A stretch of 11,654 nucleotides of DNA, taken from positions 1-11,654 of the forward strand of contig UQCV01000074.1 in NCBI GenBank assembly GCA_900539665.1, read 5' to 3'. The notes below the pieces were generated by a model. The model saw only the letters and a list, made by a program, of their open reading frames with translations, did no database searches and was not told where the DNA came from. Positions 1 to 6,535 of the stretch are shown here, piece by piece. Position 1 is the first letter of the stretch. Each line of letters opens with the position of its first letter. This DNA is from an uncultured Succinivibrionaceae bacterium. GTDB lineage: Bacteria > Pseudomonadota > Gammaproteobacteria > Enterobacterales > Succinivibrionaceae. The translations under genes were made by a program, and so were the position numbers.

Positions 1-2
1 TA

Positions 3-965
3 GGTGTAAGTCATATTGATCTTAAGAAGATAGGTCAAATCCTAGGTGTAGAGGCAGATATCGTGAGGGATATTGATAAGGCAAGGTTAAAGCTCTTGTT
101 TAATGGTATTCCATTAGAAAACGTAAAATACATAGCAATAGATGAAATTAGCGTAAGAAAGCATCATGACTATATAACAGTAATTATTGATGCACAGACA
201 AGAAGGTTGCTATTTGCGGCTCATGGACGAAAGAAGGATGATTTAAAACCATTCTTTGAGAAATTGAAACAATTAGGTTTAATAGGCAACATCCTAGGCG
301 CAGTAATGGATGGCAATTGTGGCTATCAAAACTTAGTAAAGGAACTATGTCCCAATGCCAAGATTGTATTGGATTTATTCCATTGCATTCAGCTATACAA
401 CAGAGAGGTAGCTCTTGCTGTAAGATTAGCTCAGATCAAAAAGCTTCGCCAAGATCTCGATAACCTAGATGACAATGATAAAGAAGGCAAAGAAAGGCTT
501 TTAAAACAGATTTCTGATCTAAAGCAAAGCAAATGGCTATCCTATGTAGGCAGGACTAGATTAGAAGCTGCTAAAGAGTCTAATGTAAATCTAAAAGAGC
601 TAATAATGAACAACTTACCGTTGCTTCAGGAAGAAATCTTTAGTGATGGTATTAGAGAGCTGTGGAAGCATGAAAAATCACCAGAAATGGTGAGAATAGC
701 CATTGAGAACTATTGTACTCAAGCAAAAGAAAGCGGAATTGAGCAAATTATTAAGTTTAGTGAGAAGCTTAAAAGCTGGACTGAGTATATCATTCATGCA
801 GCTACAACAGGCTTAAATACGAGCATTTTAGAAGGTTGTAACAACAAATTTAAAGTGATTAAAAGAGTTGCTTATGGCTTTAGAGATTTAGAATATTACA
901 TTCTAAAATTACATCAAGCCTTAAGTGTTGATCGTGAATCTACATTGAAGGCTTGCACATTATGA
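3..965 (+). CDS. ISL3-family transposase, C-terminal part (5' end cut by window edge)
   Basis: DDE transposase that would move an ISL3-type insertion sequence. The frame is open from base 3 with no stop to the left edge, so the GTG at 63 is not the real start. The first codons give GVSHIDLKKIGQILGVEADI, like the helix-turn-helix (LGV..DTVK-type) that precedes the catalytic domain in this family. Catalytic candidates are Asp in IAIDE (codon at 141), Asp in AVMDG (309) and Glu in SILEGCNNK (831). The stretch DLFHC follows the second Asp and KRVAYGFRDLEYYILKL follows the Glu, both family hallmarks. About 320 residues are visible against the usual 400-430, so roughly 90-110 N-terminal residues (zinc finger and first helix-turn-helix) should lie outside the window. 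The C-terminus looks intact, with no internal stop, so the element could be functional. Confidence 0.9.
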   Translation, partial: GVSHIDLKKIGQILGVEADIVRDIDKARLKLLFNGIPLENVKYIAIDEISVRKHHDYITVIIDAQTRRLLFAAHGRKKDDLKPFFEKLKQLGLIGNILGAVMDGNCGYQNLVKELCPNAKIVLDLFHCIQLYNREVALAVRLAQIKKLRQDLDNLDDNDKEGKERLLKQISDLKQSKWLSYVGRTRLEAAKESNVNLKELIMNNLPLLQEEIFSDGIRELWKHEKSPEMVRIAIENYCTQAKESGIEQIIKFSEKLKSWTEYIIHAATTGLNTSILEGCNNKFKVIKRVAYGFRDLEYYILKLHQALSVDRESTLKACTL

Positions 966-970
966 TAAAA

Positions 971-999
971 ATTTATACCCCAAAATTTAGGGAAGAACC
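971..999. repeat. Probable right terminal inverted repeat of the ISL3 element
   Basis: Starting 5 bases after the transposase stop, the plus strand ends in CCCTAAATTTTGGGG on the complementary reading, preceded by GGTTCTT at the outer tip. ISL3-family ends typically begin GGNTCTT followed by an AT-rich stretch, and the distance from the stop codon fits. The left end is outside the window, so pairing cannot be tested. If the tip is at 999, the 8-bp target duplication would begin at 1000. Confidence 0.5.
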
Positions 1000-1045
1000 G
1001 ATTTTTAGGCGTTGTAGTTGTAATTGAATCTTAACCATGAACAAT

Positions 1046-1067
1046 GCCACCTTTGATGGGTGGTTTT
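1046..1067 (+). terminator. Weak intrinsic terminator-like hairpin downstream of the IS
   Basis: GCCACC pairs with GGTGGT (one G-T pair) across a 7-base loop and is followed by TTTT. It is the only hairpin between the IS and the methionine operon. It may end the transcript of a gene now replaced by the IS, or shield metI from IS transcription. The short stem and short T run make it weak. Confidence 0.35.
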
Positions 1068-1135
1068 AACAGCTAAAAATAAATTCATAGTAATCCAGTG
1101 TGAAATAATATCCTTTCAGTAAAAATCGTAGTATT

Positions 1136-1206
1136 ATTACTAGTAATTTAGTATGAATTCTTTTCGTTAGGACTAAAGTTCTAGTAGCCCATAAAGCTCT
1201 AGTAGC
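1136..1206. promoter_or_regulatory. Candidate operator region of the methionine operon (palindrome plus direct repeat)
   Basis: ATTACTAGTAAT at 1136-1147 is a perfect 12-bp palindrome. It is followed by a direct repeat, TAAAGTTCTAGTAGC at 1174-1188 and TAAAGCTCTAGTAGC at 1192-1206, with 14 of 15 bases identical and an 18-bp start-to-start spacing. Both sit 40-110 bp upstream of the operon's first start codon. They do not match the MetJ box (AGACGTCT), and I cannot assign a regulator. No convincing -35/-10 pair is visible nearby. Confidence 0.35.
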
Positions 1207-1247
1207 TTACGAGTAACTGATGAACATAAAGAGGTTTTAGAATTAGC

Positions 1248-2402
1248 ATGACAACAGGATTTTCCACGCGATGTATCTACGGGCCTGGTAGACAGTTTGA
1301 AAAAGATGGCACTGGAGCAGTGAGCTTTCCGATCTATCAGACAGCAACCTTTGCTCATCCTGGAGTAGGGCAGAGTACAGGTTATGATTATTCACGAGTT
1401 TGCAATCCTACTCGTGAAAAAGTGGAACAGGTAGTAGCTTCCTTAGAAGGTGGACAAGAAGGGATTGCATTTGCTTCTGGCATGGCAGCGATTGCTGCAG
1501 TAGTTGGATTATTTGCGCCAGGGGATCATTTGATTACCGATTCCGATCTTTATGGTGGTACCACTCGTTATTTAAATTGCACCGCGGTCCCTAATGGGGT
1601 AGAGGTAACTCAACTTGCTTGTGCGCATGAAGATTTAGAAAAATTTATTAAACCAAACACTAAAGCAATCTTTATTGAAACGCCTACTAATCCCATGATG
1701 AATGTCATCGATATTCAAAAGACTGCTCAAATATGTCAACGTCATAATTTATTGTTGATCGTTGATAATACATTTTTATCACCATATTTTCAGAAGCCAT
1801 TAACTTTAGGGGCGGATATAGTCATTCATAGTGGGACTAAATTTTTAGGTGGTCACAATGATACTATTGCCGGTTTTGTGGTGGTGTCTGACGCTAATTT
1901 AGCGGAAAAATTACGCTTTATCTCTAAATCTGCCGGCGCTACTTTAGCGCCTTTTGATAGTTGGCTAGTTTTAAGAGGCATAAAAACCTTACCGATTAGA
2001 ATGGAAAAGGCGCAAGCTAATGCATTAGCAATCGCCAATTTTTTAGTTAATCGCCCAGAAGTTACCAAAGTATTTTACCCAGGGTTAAAGGATTCTCCCG
2101 GCTACGATATAAGCTGTAAACAAGCGACTGGTTTTGGGAGTGTGATAACTTTTGAGGTTAGCAGTCGAGCCTTAGCTCTTCATATTCTAGAAGCCACCAA
2201 GTTGATTCCTTTTGCGGAAAGCTTAGGTGGAATTGAAACTTTATTGACTTATCCAGTCACACAAACTCATGCTGATGTCCCCGAAGCGCAACGATTAGCT
2301 TGTGGGCTTACTGATAGAGTGCTTCGCATGTCTGTTGGTATTGAAGACGAACAAGATCTGTTAGCAGATTTGACTCAAGCGATTGAAAGTTTTGTGCCGT
2401 AA
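1248..2402 (+). CDS. metI: MetI-type cystathionine gamma-synthase / O-acetylhomoserine sulfhydrylase
   Basis: PLP enzyme of the Cys/Met metabolism (transsulfuration) family, 384 residues, cytoplasmic. It should condense an activated homoserine (O-acetyl or O-succinyl) with cysteine to cystathionine, or with sulfide to homocysteine. Visible landmarks are YDYSR (46-50, PLP phosphate contact), SGMAAI (78-83), DLYGGT (100-105), ETPTNPMM (144-151), VDNTF (172-176, Asp173 facing the PLP ring nitrogen) and SGTKFLGGHND (195-205) with Lys198 as the Schiff-base lysine. APFDSWLVLRGIKTL and FAESLGGIETLLTYP are very like Bacillus MetI. Family members also include MetB and gamma-lyases, so the donor and the exact reaction are inferred from the downstream beta-lyase. 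The ATG at 1248 has AAAGAGG about 14 bases upstream, a slightly long gap. It is first in a two-gene operon, 16 bp before the next gene. Confidence 0.87.
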   Translation: MTTGFSTRCIYGPGRQFEKDGTGAVSFPIYQTATFAHPGVGQSTGYDYSRVCNPTREKVEQVVASLEGGQEGIAFASGMAAIAAVVGLFAPGDHLITDSDLYGGTTRYLNCTAVPNGVEVTQLACAHEDLEKFIKPNTKAIFIETPTNPMMNVIDIQKTAQICQRHNLLLIVDNTFLSPYFQKPLTLGADIVIHSGTKFLGGHNDTIAGFVVVSDANLAEKLRFISKSAGATLAPFDSWLVLRGIKTLPIRMEKAQANALAIANFLVNRPEVTKVFYPGLKDSPGYDISCKQATGFGSVITFEVSSRALALHILEATKLIPFAESLGGIETLLTYPVTQTHADVPEAQRLACGLTDRVLRMSVGIEDEQDLLADLTQAIESFVP

Positions 2403-2418
2403 ATTATAAGGATAATGC

Positions 2419-3618
2419 ATGTCTGATTCACAATATGTTGAAAAGAATTTGAATTTTGACGAGCTAGTGCCTCGTCAAAATACAGATAGCCTGAAATATG
2501 ATTTTGCCACTCGTCGTGGTAAACCAAGCAACGTGTTACCGCTTTGGGTGGCTGATATGGATTTTAAAACATCTAGCATTGTGCTTGATATTTTAAAAGC
2601 GCGCGTTGAGCACGGTATTTTTGGTTATACCGAAACTAAAGAAGATTATTTTAATGCTGTAGCTTCTTGGATGTTAAAGCGCCATGAGTGGCAAGTAAAC
2701 GAACGCTGGTTGATTAAAACCCCAGGGGTCGTGGTGGCGCTTGCAGCTGGGGTTAAGGCGTTTACGAAACCAGGAGACGCGGTATTAATCCAACAACCGG
2801 TTTACTATCCATTCTCCGAAGTAGTGCTCGATAACGATCGCAAGCTTGTGAGTAGCGATCTGGTCGTTGATGATGAAGGCCATTGGTCGATTGATTTTGC
2901 CGATTTTGAACGCAAAATAGTGGCTGAACAAGTGCATCTCTTCATTTTATGTAGCCCGCATAATCCGGTAGGACGCGTATGGACGAAAGAGGAGTTGAGC
3001 CAAATCGCTGATATTTGTCAGCGTCATGATGTAATTATCATGAGCGATGAAATTCACCACGATTTTGTTTATAGCCCGCATAAGCACCAAGTCTTGGCGG
3101 CCTTAGATCCAAAAATCGCAGACCGTACAATTACTTGTACCTCTCCTGGTAAAACGTTTAATTTAGCTGGCTTACAAGTTTCTAATATCTTTATTTCTAA
3201 CCCCAAATTAAGACAGGCCTTTAAAAAGCAGATTGCCGCTATGGGGTATAGCCAATTAGGGACTATGGGGATCGTGGCTTGTGAAGCTGCTTATAACTAT
3301 GGTGAAGTGTGGTTTGAGGCAGTTTTGCGTTACATCAATGCTAATATTGAATTTGTACAGGAATTTTTAGCTCAGCATTTACCTGAAGTTAAATTAAAGC
3401 GTCCAGAAGGGACTTACCTTATTTGGCTTGATTTTAGAGGGCTAGGACTTTCAGAACAAGAGCTTACTGATCTTATTGATCGTAAAGCATTGTTATGGGT
3501 GGATCATGGTAATATCTTTGGTGCGGTGGGTAATGGCTTTGAAAGAATCAATGTTGCTTGCCCGCGGCAAACGTTAGTGGAAGCTTTAACGCGCTTAGAA
3601 CACGCTTTAAAGGCTTAA
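2419..3618 (+). CDS. patB: MalY/PatB-family cystathionine beta-lyase (aminotransferase class I/II fold)
   Basis: PLP-dependent C-S lyase of 399 residues that should split cystathionine into homocysteine, pyruvate and ammonia, the step after the enzyme encoded just upstream. Family landmarks are LPLWVADMDF near residues 40-49, FGYTE (68-72), QQPVYYPF (125-132), SPHNPVGRVW (179-188, Asn182), SDEIHHDF (209-216, Asp210) and TSPGKTFNLAGLQ (241-253) with Lys245 as the PLP lysine. FERINVACPR near the C-terminus supplies the substrate-carboxylate Arg376. The length is normal (390-400). The start is supported by AAGGA at 2408-2412, 6 bases before the ATG, and the 16-bp gap indicates cotranscription with metI. 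Some relatives (MalY) have regulatory side functions, and others act as cysteine desulfhydrases. The neighbour favours the methionine-pathway role. Confidence 0.88.
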   Translation: MSDSQYVEKNLNFDELVPRQNTDSLKYDFATRRGKPSNVLPLWVADMDFKTSSIVLDILKARVEHGIFGYTETKEDYFNAVASWMLKRHEWQVNERWLIKTPGVVVALAAGVKAFTKPGDAVLIQQPVYYPFSEVVLDNDRKLVSSDLVVDDEGHWSIDFADFERKIVAEQVHLFILCSPHNPVGRVWTKEELSQIADICQRHDVIIMSDEIHHDFVYSPHKHQVLAALDPKIADRTITCTSPGKTFNLAGLQVSNIFISNPKLRQAFKKQIAAMGYSQLGTMGIVACEAAYNYGEVWFEAVLRYINANIEFVQEFLAQHLPEVKLKRPEGTYLIWLDFRGLGLSEQELTDLIDRKALLWVDHGNIFGAVGNGFERINVACPRQTLVEALTRLEHALKA

Positions 3619-3734
3619 GGTTTAAATTTTTTAGTTGAGTAAACTCAAGTAAATTAGCTCCATAAAGTTAGCTAAATGAAGTGAGCAAAAAAAGTAACGC
3701 TTGTGAGCTCCTGTCTTAGCTAAGCTTATGCCTC

Positions 3735-3777
3735 AAAAAAGAATGACCTAAGTGGTTTGTGCCACTTAGGTCATTCT
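3735..3777 (-). terminator. Strong intrinsic terminator of trmL, between convergent genes
   Basis: A perfect 16-bp stem (3740-3755 with 3762-3777) encloses a 6-base loop, TTTGTG. Read on the minus strand, the stem is followed by TTTTTT (the A run at 3735-3740), a textbook terminator for trmL. On the plus strand the stem is followed only by ATCTTATAA, so termination of the metI-patB transcript there would be weaker. It lies between the convergent genes and may serve both. Confidence 0.88.
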
Positions 3778-3830
3778 ATCTTATAATCCTAATTTAAGTT
3801 TCAGTCTCAGTCTCTAAGATTAAATCTAAG

Positions 3831-3851
3831 GTTTAAGCTTTAAGCTTAAAC
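3831..3851. repeat. 21-bp near-perfect palindrome downstream of trmL
   Basis: GTTTAAGCTT and AAGCTTAAAC form 10-bp arms around a single T, 15 bases past the trmL stop codon. The loop is too small for an RNA hairpin of full length, and there is no T run. It could be a DNA-binding site, or simply part of the AT-rich spacer. No function is assigned. Confidence 0.4.
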
Positions 3852-3866
3852 ATGACGCCCAACTTA

Positions 3867-4337
3867 CTACTGTTCACGGGCGCCAACAAAGTCCATTTGA
3901 CGCCAAGCTTCAAAGATAAAGATAGCAACGCTATTTGAGAGATTCATACAGCGACTTTCTGGAACCATCGGAATTCTTACTTTATGGGCGGCATCAAGGG
4001 TATTAGTGAATTCATCAGGCAACCCTTTAGTTTCTTTCCCAAAAATTAATACATCCCCATCCTTAAAAGCAACTTTATCGGGTCTTGTATGGCCTTTGGT
4101 GGTACACGCGTAAATATCGTGCCCCGCAAAATATTCAAGGCAAGCTTCAATATTTTTATGTTTTACGATATGAACGAATTCGTGATAATCAAGACCTGCT
4201 CGCATAAGGCGTTTATCGTCAAGAATGAAAGAAGCAGGTTCAATAATGTGTAAAGCACATCCGGTATTGGCGCAAAGGCGAATGATGTTCCCTGTATTGG
4301 CCGGAATTTCCGGTTGGAATAAAACGATATTTAGCAT
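3867..4337 (-). CDS. trmL: tRNA (cytidine/uridine-34-2'-O)-methyltransferase TrmL
   Basis: SPOUT-class methyltransferase of 156 residues that 2'-O-methylates the wobble base of tRNA-Leu isoacceptors using S-adenosylmethionine. The N-terminus MLNIVLFQPEIPANTGNIIR matches E. coli TrmL almost residue for residue. The C-terminal knot motifs FGKETKGLP (99-107) and RIPMVPESRCMNLSNS (121-136) form the SAM-binding trefoil, and GLDYHEF (48-54) is also typical. I chose the ATG at 4337. A GTG four codons upstream (4349) would add VALF, but homologues begin MLNIVL. Neither start has a good Shine-Dalgarno. The gene is monocistronic, with its own promoter about 70 bp upstream and a strong terminator downstream. 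Confidence 0.95.
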   Translation of the reverse strand: MLNIVLFQPEIPANTGNIIRLCANTGCALHIIEPASFILDDKRLMRAGLDYHEFVHIVKHKNIEACLEYFAGHDIYACTTKGHTRPDKVAFKDGDVLIFGKETKGLPDEFTNTLDAAHKVRIPMVPESRCMNLSNSVAIFIFEAWRQMDFVGAREQ

Positions 4338-4409
4338 GAAGAGGGCCACGTATTTGTTTTATGAGGCAAAGAAAAACTTTGCCTGCGAAGTCTAAAATCA
4401 TTGGGCGCA

Positions 4410-4438
4410 ATTATAGCACAAAGATGGCAAGGCAAACG
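4410..4438 (-). promoter_or_regulatory. Extended -10 sigma-70 promoter for trmL
   Basis: On the minus strand TGCTATAAT is a perfect -10 hexamer (4410-4415) with the extended TGn element. A partial -35 (TTTGCC) lies 15 bases further upstream. Transcription would start near 4403, about 65 bases before the trmL ATG. Confidence 0.75.
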
Positions 4439-4695
4439 AAAAGCCTTAGTCTTAACTATTGAGGCCAAGCGTAAGAGAAGTTATTTAGGGAGAAGAGGAT
4501 GTTGACATCATTTCTTTCTTTTGCTTGTTTATTGAACTCGTTTTCCTCGTTTCATTTTGTAATCTTCATTTCATTCGTCTCACTTCACTTTCTTAGTTAG
4601 CTCCATCTTAACTATGGTTAGTTTAATTTGATGCGTTTAACTTAAGAGAGGGATTAAAGCTAAATTTCATGTCAAAGTTAGGTTAGGACTGAAAA
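4439..4695. other. Gene-free spacer with a pyrimidine-rich stretch
   Basis: No ORF or clear hairpin lies between the trmL promoter and the DUF1653 stop codon. About 4508-4600 is strongly pyrimidine-rich on the plus strand, with irregular repeats of TTTC and TTCATTTC (purine-rich on the minus strand). GATGTTGACATC near 4499-4510 is a small dyad. No terminator is evident for the DUF1653 gene. Confidence 0.4.
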
Positions 4696-4980
4696 TTATG
4701 CTTTGGGCGCAAAAGAGTTGGCTACCTGTTCTAATTCAAAACGAAATTTTTGCGTGGCGTCAGGATATTTATCGTGATCAACTTCGGACATGAACATGTC
4801 ATAAGGTCGAGCGCAGGTTTTGTATGGCGCATACAAGCCTTGGTAGACAACTAAAGGTTCAGCTGTTTCGGTGTGAGTGGCAAAGGCTACGATCCTATAA
4901 AGATAAGCCGGAGTATTTGGATCAACATATTGGCGTTTAAAATGACGAACTATATCGCCGACGTGAAATTCTCGAGTCAT
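4696..4980 (-). CDS. DUF1653 domain protein
   Basis: Small cytoplasmic protein of 94 residues matching the DUF1653 pattern: a start of the form VGDIVRHFK (7-15), a central segment THTETAEPLVVYQGLY (about 35-50) corresponding to the family's ARHSETLEPLVVYRALY, then ARPYDMFMSEVD (57-68) corresponding to VRPLEMFLE. The biochemical role of the family is not established. The usual region is about 60-70 residues. Here the insert VDPNTPAYL after the first strand and the tail SFAPKA are extra. AGGAA (4991-4995) lies 10 bases upstream of the ATG and supports the start. It appears to be transcribed alone on the minus strand. No clear -35/-10 was found, and the upstream region is occupied by a mobile-element remnant. 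Confidence 0.85.
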   Translation of the reverse strand: MTREFHVGDIVRHFKRQYVDPNTPAYLYRIVAFATHTETAEPLVVYQGLYAPYKTCARPYDMFMSEVDHDKYPDATQKFRFELEQVANSFAPKA

Positions 4981-5066
4981 AATTAGTAAATTCCTGTGGT
5001 TGGTTTGGAATTAGACCAGGTCTTGAGCTTAGGTATAGTCTCGATCTTGATCATGGGATTTAATTT

Positions 5067-5100
5067 AAAAGCCGCCTAATGTATTTTAAGTTTGGCTTTT
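5067..5100 (+). terminator. Hairpin with T run, possible terminator at the left edge of the IS605-like element
   Basis: AAAAGCC (5067-5073) pairs with GGCTTTT (5094-5100) across a 20-base loop, and the T run continues to 5101. The large loop weakens it. No plus-strand gene precedes it, so it may be incidental or may insulate the region to the right. Confidence 0.3.
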
Positions 5101-5198
5101 TAACCGAACTCGGCAAGATGTCCCTCACCTCTAAGGTGGTGAGATGAATTACCGAAATCTACTTGATAACTTTCTAAACATTATATTATAAATGAAAG

Positions 5199-5219
5199 TA
5201 TGCGGTTACTAACTGCATA
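5199..5219. repeat. 9-bp stem-loop inside the IS605-like element
   Basis: TATGCGGTT and AACTGCATA pair over a 3-base loop, ACT, with one G-T pair. Short outer arms TGAA (5193-5196) and TTCA (5222-5225) extend it. It may be part of the element's end structure or of the RNA scaffold. Confidence 0.55.
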
Positions 5220-5229
5220 AATTCAAAAC

Positions 5230-5329
5230 ATAGAACCGTGGGACACACGGGGGTAGCTCGTTGATACTGTACTCGTTAGATTGCTTGAGCGAGAACTGAA
5301 CCTATCTTATCGGTGGGGGAGGATGTCAC
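5230..5329 (+). ncRNA. Candidate orphan reRNA (omega RNA) scaffold of a TnpB system
   Basis: In IS200/IS605 elements the guide-bearing reRNA is made from the 3' end of tnpB plus the right end, with the guide read from the flanking DNA. Here the equivalent segment has the hairpin CCGTG-GGACA-CACGG (5236-5250), a CTCGTT/GAGCGAG region (about 5257-5293) and the GGTGGGGGAGGATGTCA tail. The adjoining flank from about 5330, TAATAAACCAAGGTCTCATT, would be the guide. Whether it is transcribed is unknown. No promoter is obvious. Confidence 0.4.
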
Positions 5330-5333
5330 TAAT

Positions 5334-5364
5334 AAACCAAGGTCTCATTTTAAGGCCTTGGTTT
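5334..5364 (-). terminator. Intrinsic terminator downstream of trxB
   Basis: AAACCAAGG (5334-5342) pairs with CCTTGGTTT (5356-5364), extendable by a T-G wobble and a C-G pair to 11 bp. On the minus strand the stem runs into TTTATTAGT, a modest T run, 60-90 bases past the trxB stop. It is the only hairpin suited to ending trxB. It sits directly beside the IS605-like right end, so the element inserted next to or just before it. Confidence 0.65.
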
Positions 5365-5426
5365 GGTAAAAAATATGTTGAGGCAAATTTTTTCTAAAAA
5401 CGATGTTTAGGCTTTAACTAAATGAG

Positions 5427-6368
5427 TTAGCCATTCATCTTTAAGAAACGTTCAGCATCAAGCGCGGCTTGACACCCAGTAGCGGCAGAAGTGATTGCTT
5501 GGCGATAAACATCATCGGCAACGTCACCCGCTGCAAAAACCCCGGCGATACTACATGAAGTTTTGTAGTGAGGCTGTAAACCAGTTTTAATGGTACCATC
5601 TTGTTTTAAAGCTAAAGGCGCAAATAGGCTGGAGTTTGGTACGTGACCTACAGCCACAAATACCCCAGTGACATCAATGGTTCTAGTTGTGCCATCTTTA
5701 TGGCTAACTTCAATGGCGGTAACTCCTTGATCATGATTGCCTTTGATTTCTTTAAGGGTGGAATCGAGTACCAATTCAACGGTTCCCTTTTTAACTTCCT
5801 GCTGAAGTCTTTCAACTACTAGCTGTTCGGCTCTAAATGTCTCGCGGCGGTGCACAAGGTATACGTGGCGACAGATGTTAGCCAAGTATAAAACATCTTG
5901 TAAAGCGGTATTACCGCCACCAATAACCGCTACGTCTTGATTACGGTAGAAGAAGCCATCGCATGTAGCGCAAGTACTAACACCACGACCTCTAAATTCT
6001 TGTTCGGACGGTAAACCTAATAAACGGGGACTTGCGCCGGTTGCGATGATAATAGTTCGAGTTTCAATGACACTACCTGAGGTGGTAGTGATTCTAAAAG
6101 GGCGGAAGGAAAAATCTACTGCTACTGCTTCCTCACTTAAGATTTCGGCGCCAAGGCTTCTAGCATGACCTTGCATTTTTTCCATAAGCTCAAAACCGGA
6201 GATAAGTTCTTCTCCGGGCCAGTTTTCAATCGTGTTAGCTTGGGTGAGCTGGCCACCAGCATTGTTCCCCACAAGCATGATTGGTTGTAAGTTAGCGCGG
6301 GCGCTATAAATGGCTGCGGTGCAACCAGCAGGGCCTGAACCAATAATTACTAAGTTTCTAATGGTCAT
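5427..6368 (-). CDS. trxB: Thioredoxin reductase (NADPH)
   Basis: Cytoplasmic flavoprotein of 313 residues that passes electrons from NADPH via FAD to thioredoxin. FAD motif GSGPAG lies at 10-15, the redox disulfide CATC at 133-136 (in GVSTCATCDGFFYR), NADPH-binding GGGNTA at 150-155 with the HRRETFRA phosphate-binding stretch at 173-180, and the closing FAD motif GDVADDVYRQAITSA from 281. All key residues of the low-molecular-weight bacterial family are present, and the length is normal. I chose the ATG at 6368 because GGAAA lies about 8 bases upstream and homologues start just before the Rossmann strand. The frame is open for 17 more codons to an ATG at 6419, but that extension lacks family support. 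It is transcribed alone. Three 20-bp-period repeats lie 108-167 bp upstream of the chosen start and may belong to its promoter region. Confidence 0.95.
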   Translation of the reverse strand: MTIRNLVIIGSGPAGCTAAIYSARANLQPIMLVGNNAGGQLTQANTIENWPGEELISGFELMEKMQGHARSLGAEILSEEAVAVDFSFRPFRITTTSGSVIETRTIIIATGASPRLLGLPSEQEFRGRGVSTCATCDGFFYRNQDVAVIGGGNTALQDVLYLANICRHVYLVHRRETFRAEQLVVERLQQEVKKGTVELVLDSTLKEIKGNHDQGVTAIEVSHKDGTTRTIDVTGVFVAVGHVPNSSLFAPLALKQDGTIKTGLQPHYKTSCSIAGVFAAGDVADDVYRQAITSAATGCQAALDAERFLKMNG

Positions 6369-6475
6369 AGTTTTGTTTCCAAAGTGAGCGACGTTACGGG
6401 GAGGATTAAGCATAAGCATAACTAAATATAAGCTTAGAGGCTAATCGTTCTCACCGTATGAGGCTTGTAGTCAGT

Positions 6476-6535
6476 TTATTTTAAGTAACAGCAAATTATT
6501 TTAAGTAACCGTAATTAATTTTAGGTAACCGCTAA
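6476..6535. repeat. Three tandem 20-bp repeats upstream of trxB
   Basis: Units are 6476-6495, 6496-6515 and 6516-6535, aligned on TTAAGTAAC at 6481 and 6501 and TTAGGTAAC at 6521. Spacing is exactly 20 bp, near two helical turns. The third unit has diverged slightly, and a partial ATAGGTAA follows at 6537. The arrangement suggests cooperative protein binding on one DNA face, or simply slippage-born repeats. The regulator is not recognised. Confidence 0.7.

Larger units (their letters stand above)
5102..5329 (+). mobile_element. Putative IS200/IS605-type deletion derivative (MITE) without tnpA or tnpB
   Basis: A cluster of hairpins in about 230 bp is flanked by minus-strand genes. The left part has CTCACC-TCTAA-GGTGGTGAG (5123-5143), like the subterminal hairpin of IS200/IS605 ends. 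The right part ends in CGGTGGGGGAGGATGTCAC (5311-5329), the form commonly seen at right ends just after tnpB. Between them, frame 5235-5264 encodes TVGHTGVAR then a stop, resembling the TVGHTG sequence close to the C-terminus of TnpB proteins. No transposase ORF remains. I infer an internally deleted element retaining left and right ends. The exact boundaries are uncertain by roughly 10-20 bases, especially on the left. Confidence 0.55.

Noticed and set aside
1174..1206. MetJ box
   Set aside because: The repeats do not match AGACGTCT and their 18-bp spacing differs from the tandem 8-bp arrangement.
3735..3777. CRISPR repeat or attachment site
   Set aside because: It is a single-copy perfect hairpin with a T run between convergent genes, which is a terminator.
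4501..4540. Promoter based on TTGACA at 4502-4507
   Set aside because: No acceptable -10 hexamer lies 15-19 bp downstream, and no plus-strand gene follows.
5130..5160. Resemblance of GAGATGA ... CGAAAT to a hammerhead ribozyme core
   Set aside because: The required CTGATGA and the three stems cannot be built. The hairpins fit an IS605-type end better.
5102..5329. tmRNA, 6S RNA, SRP RNA or RNase P RNA as the source of the hairpin cluster
   Set aside because: None of their conserved core sequences is present.
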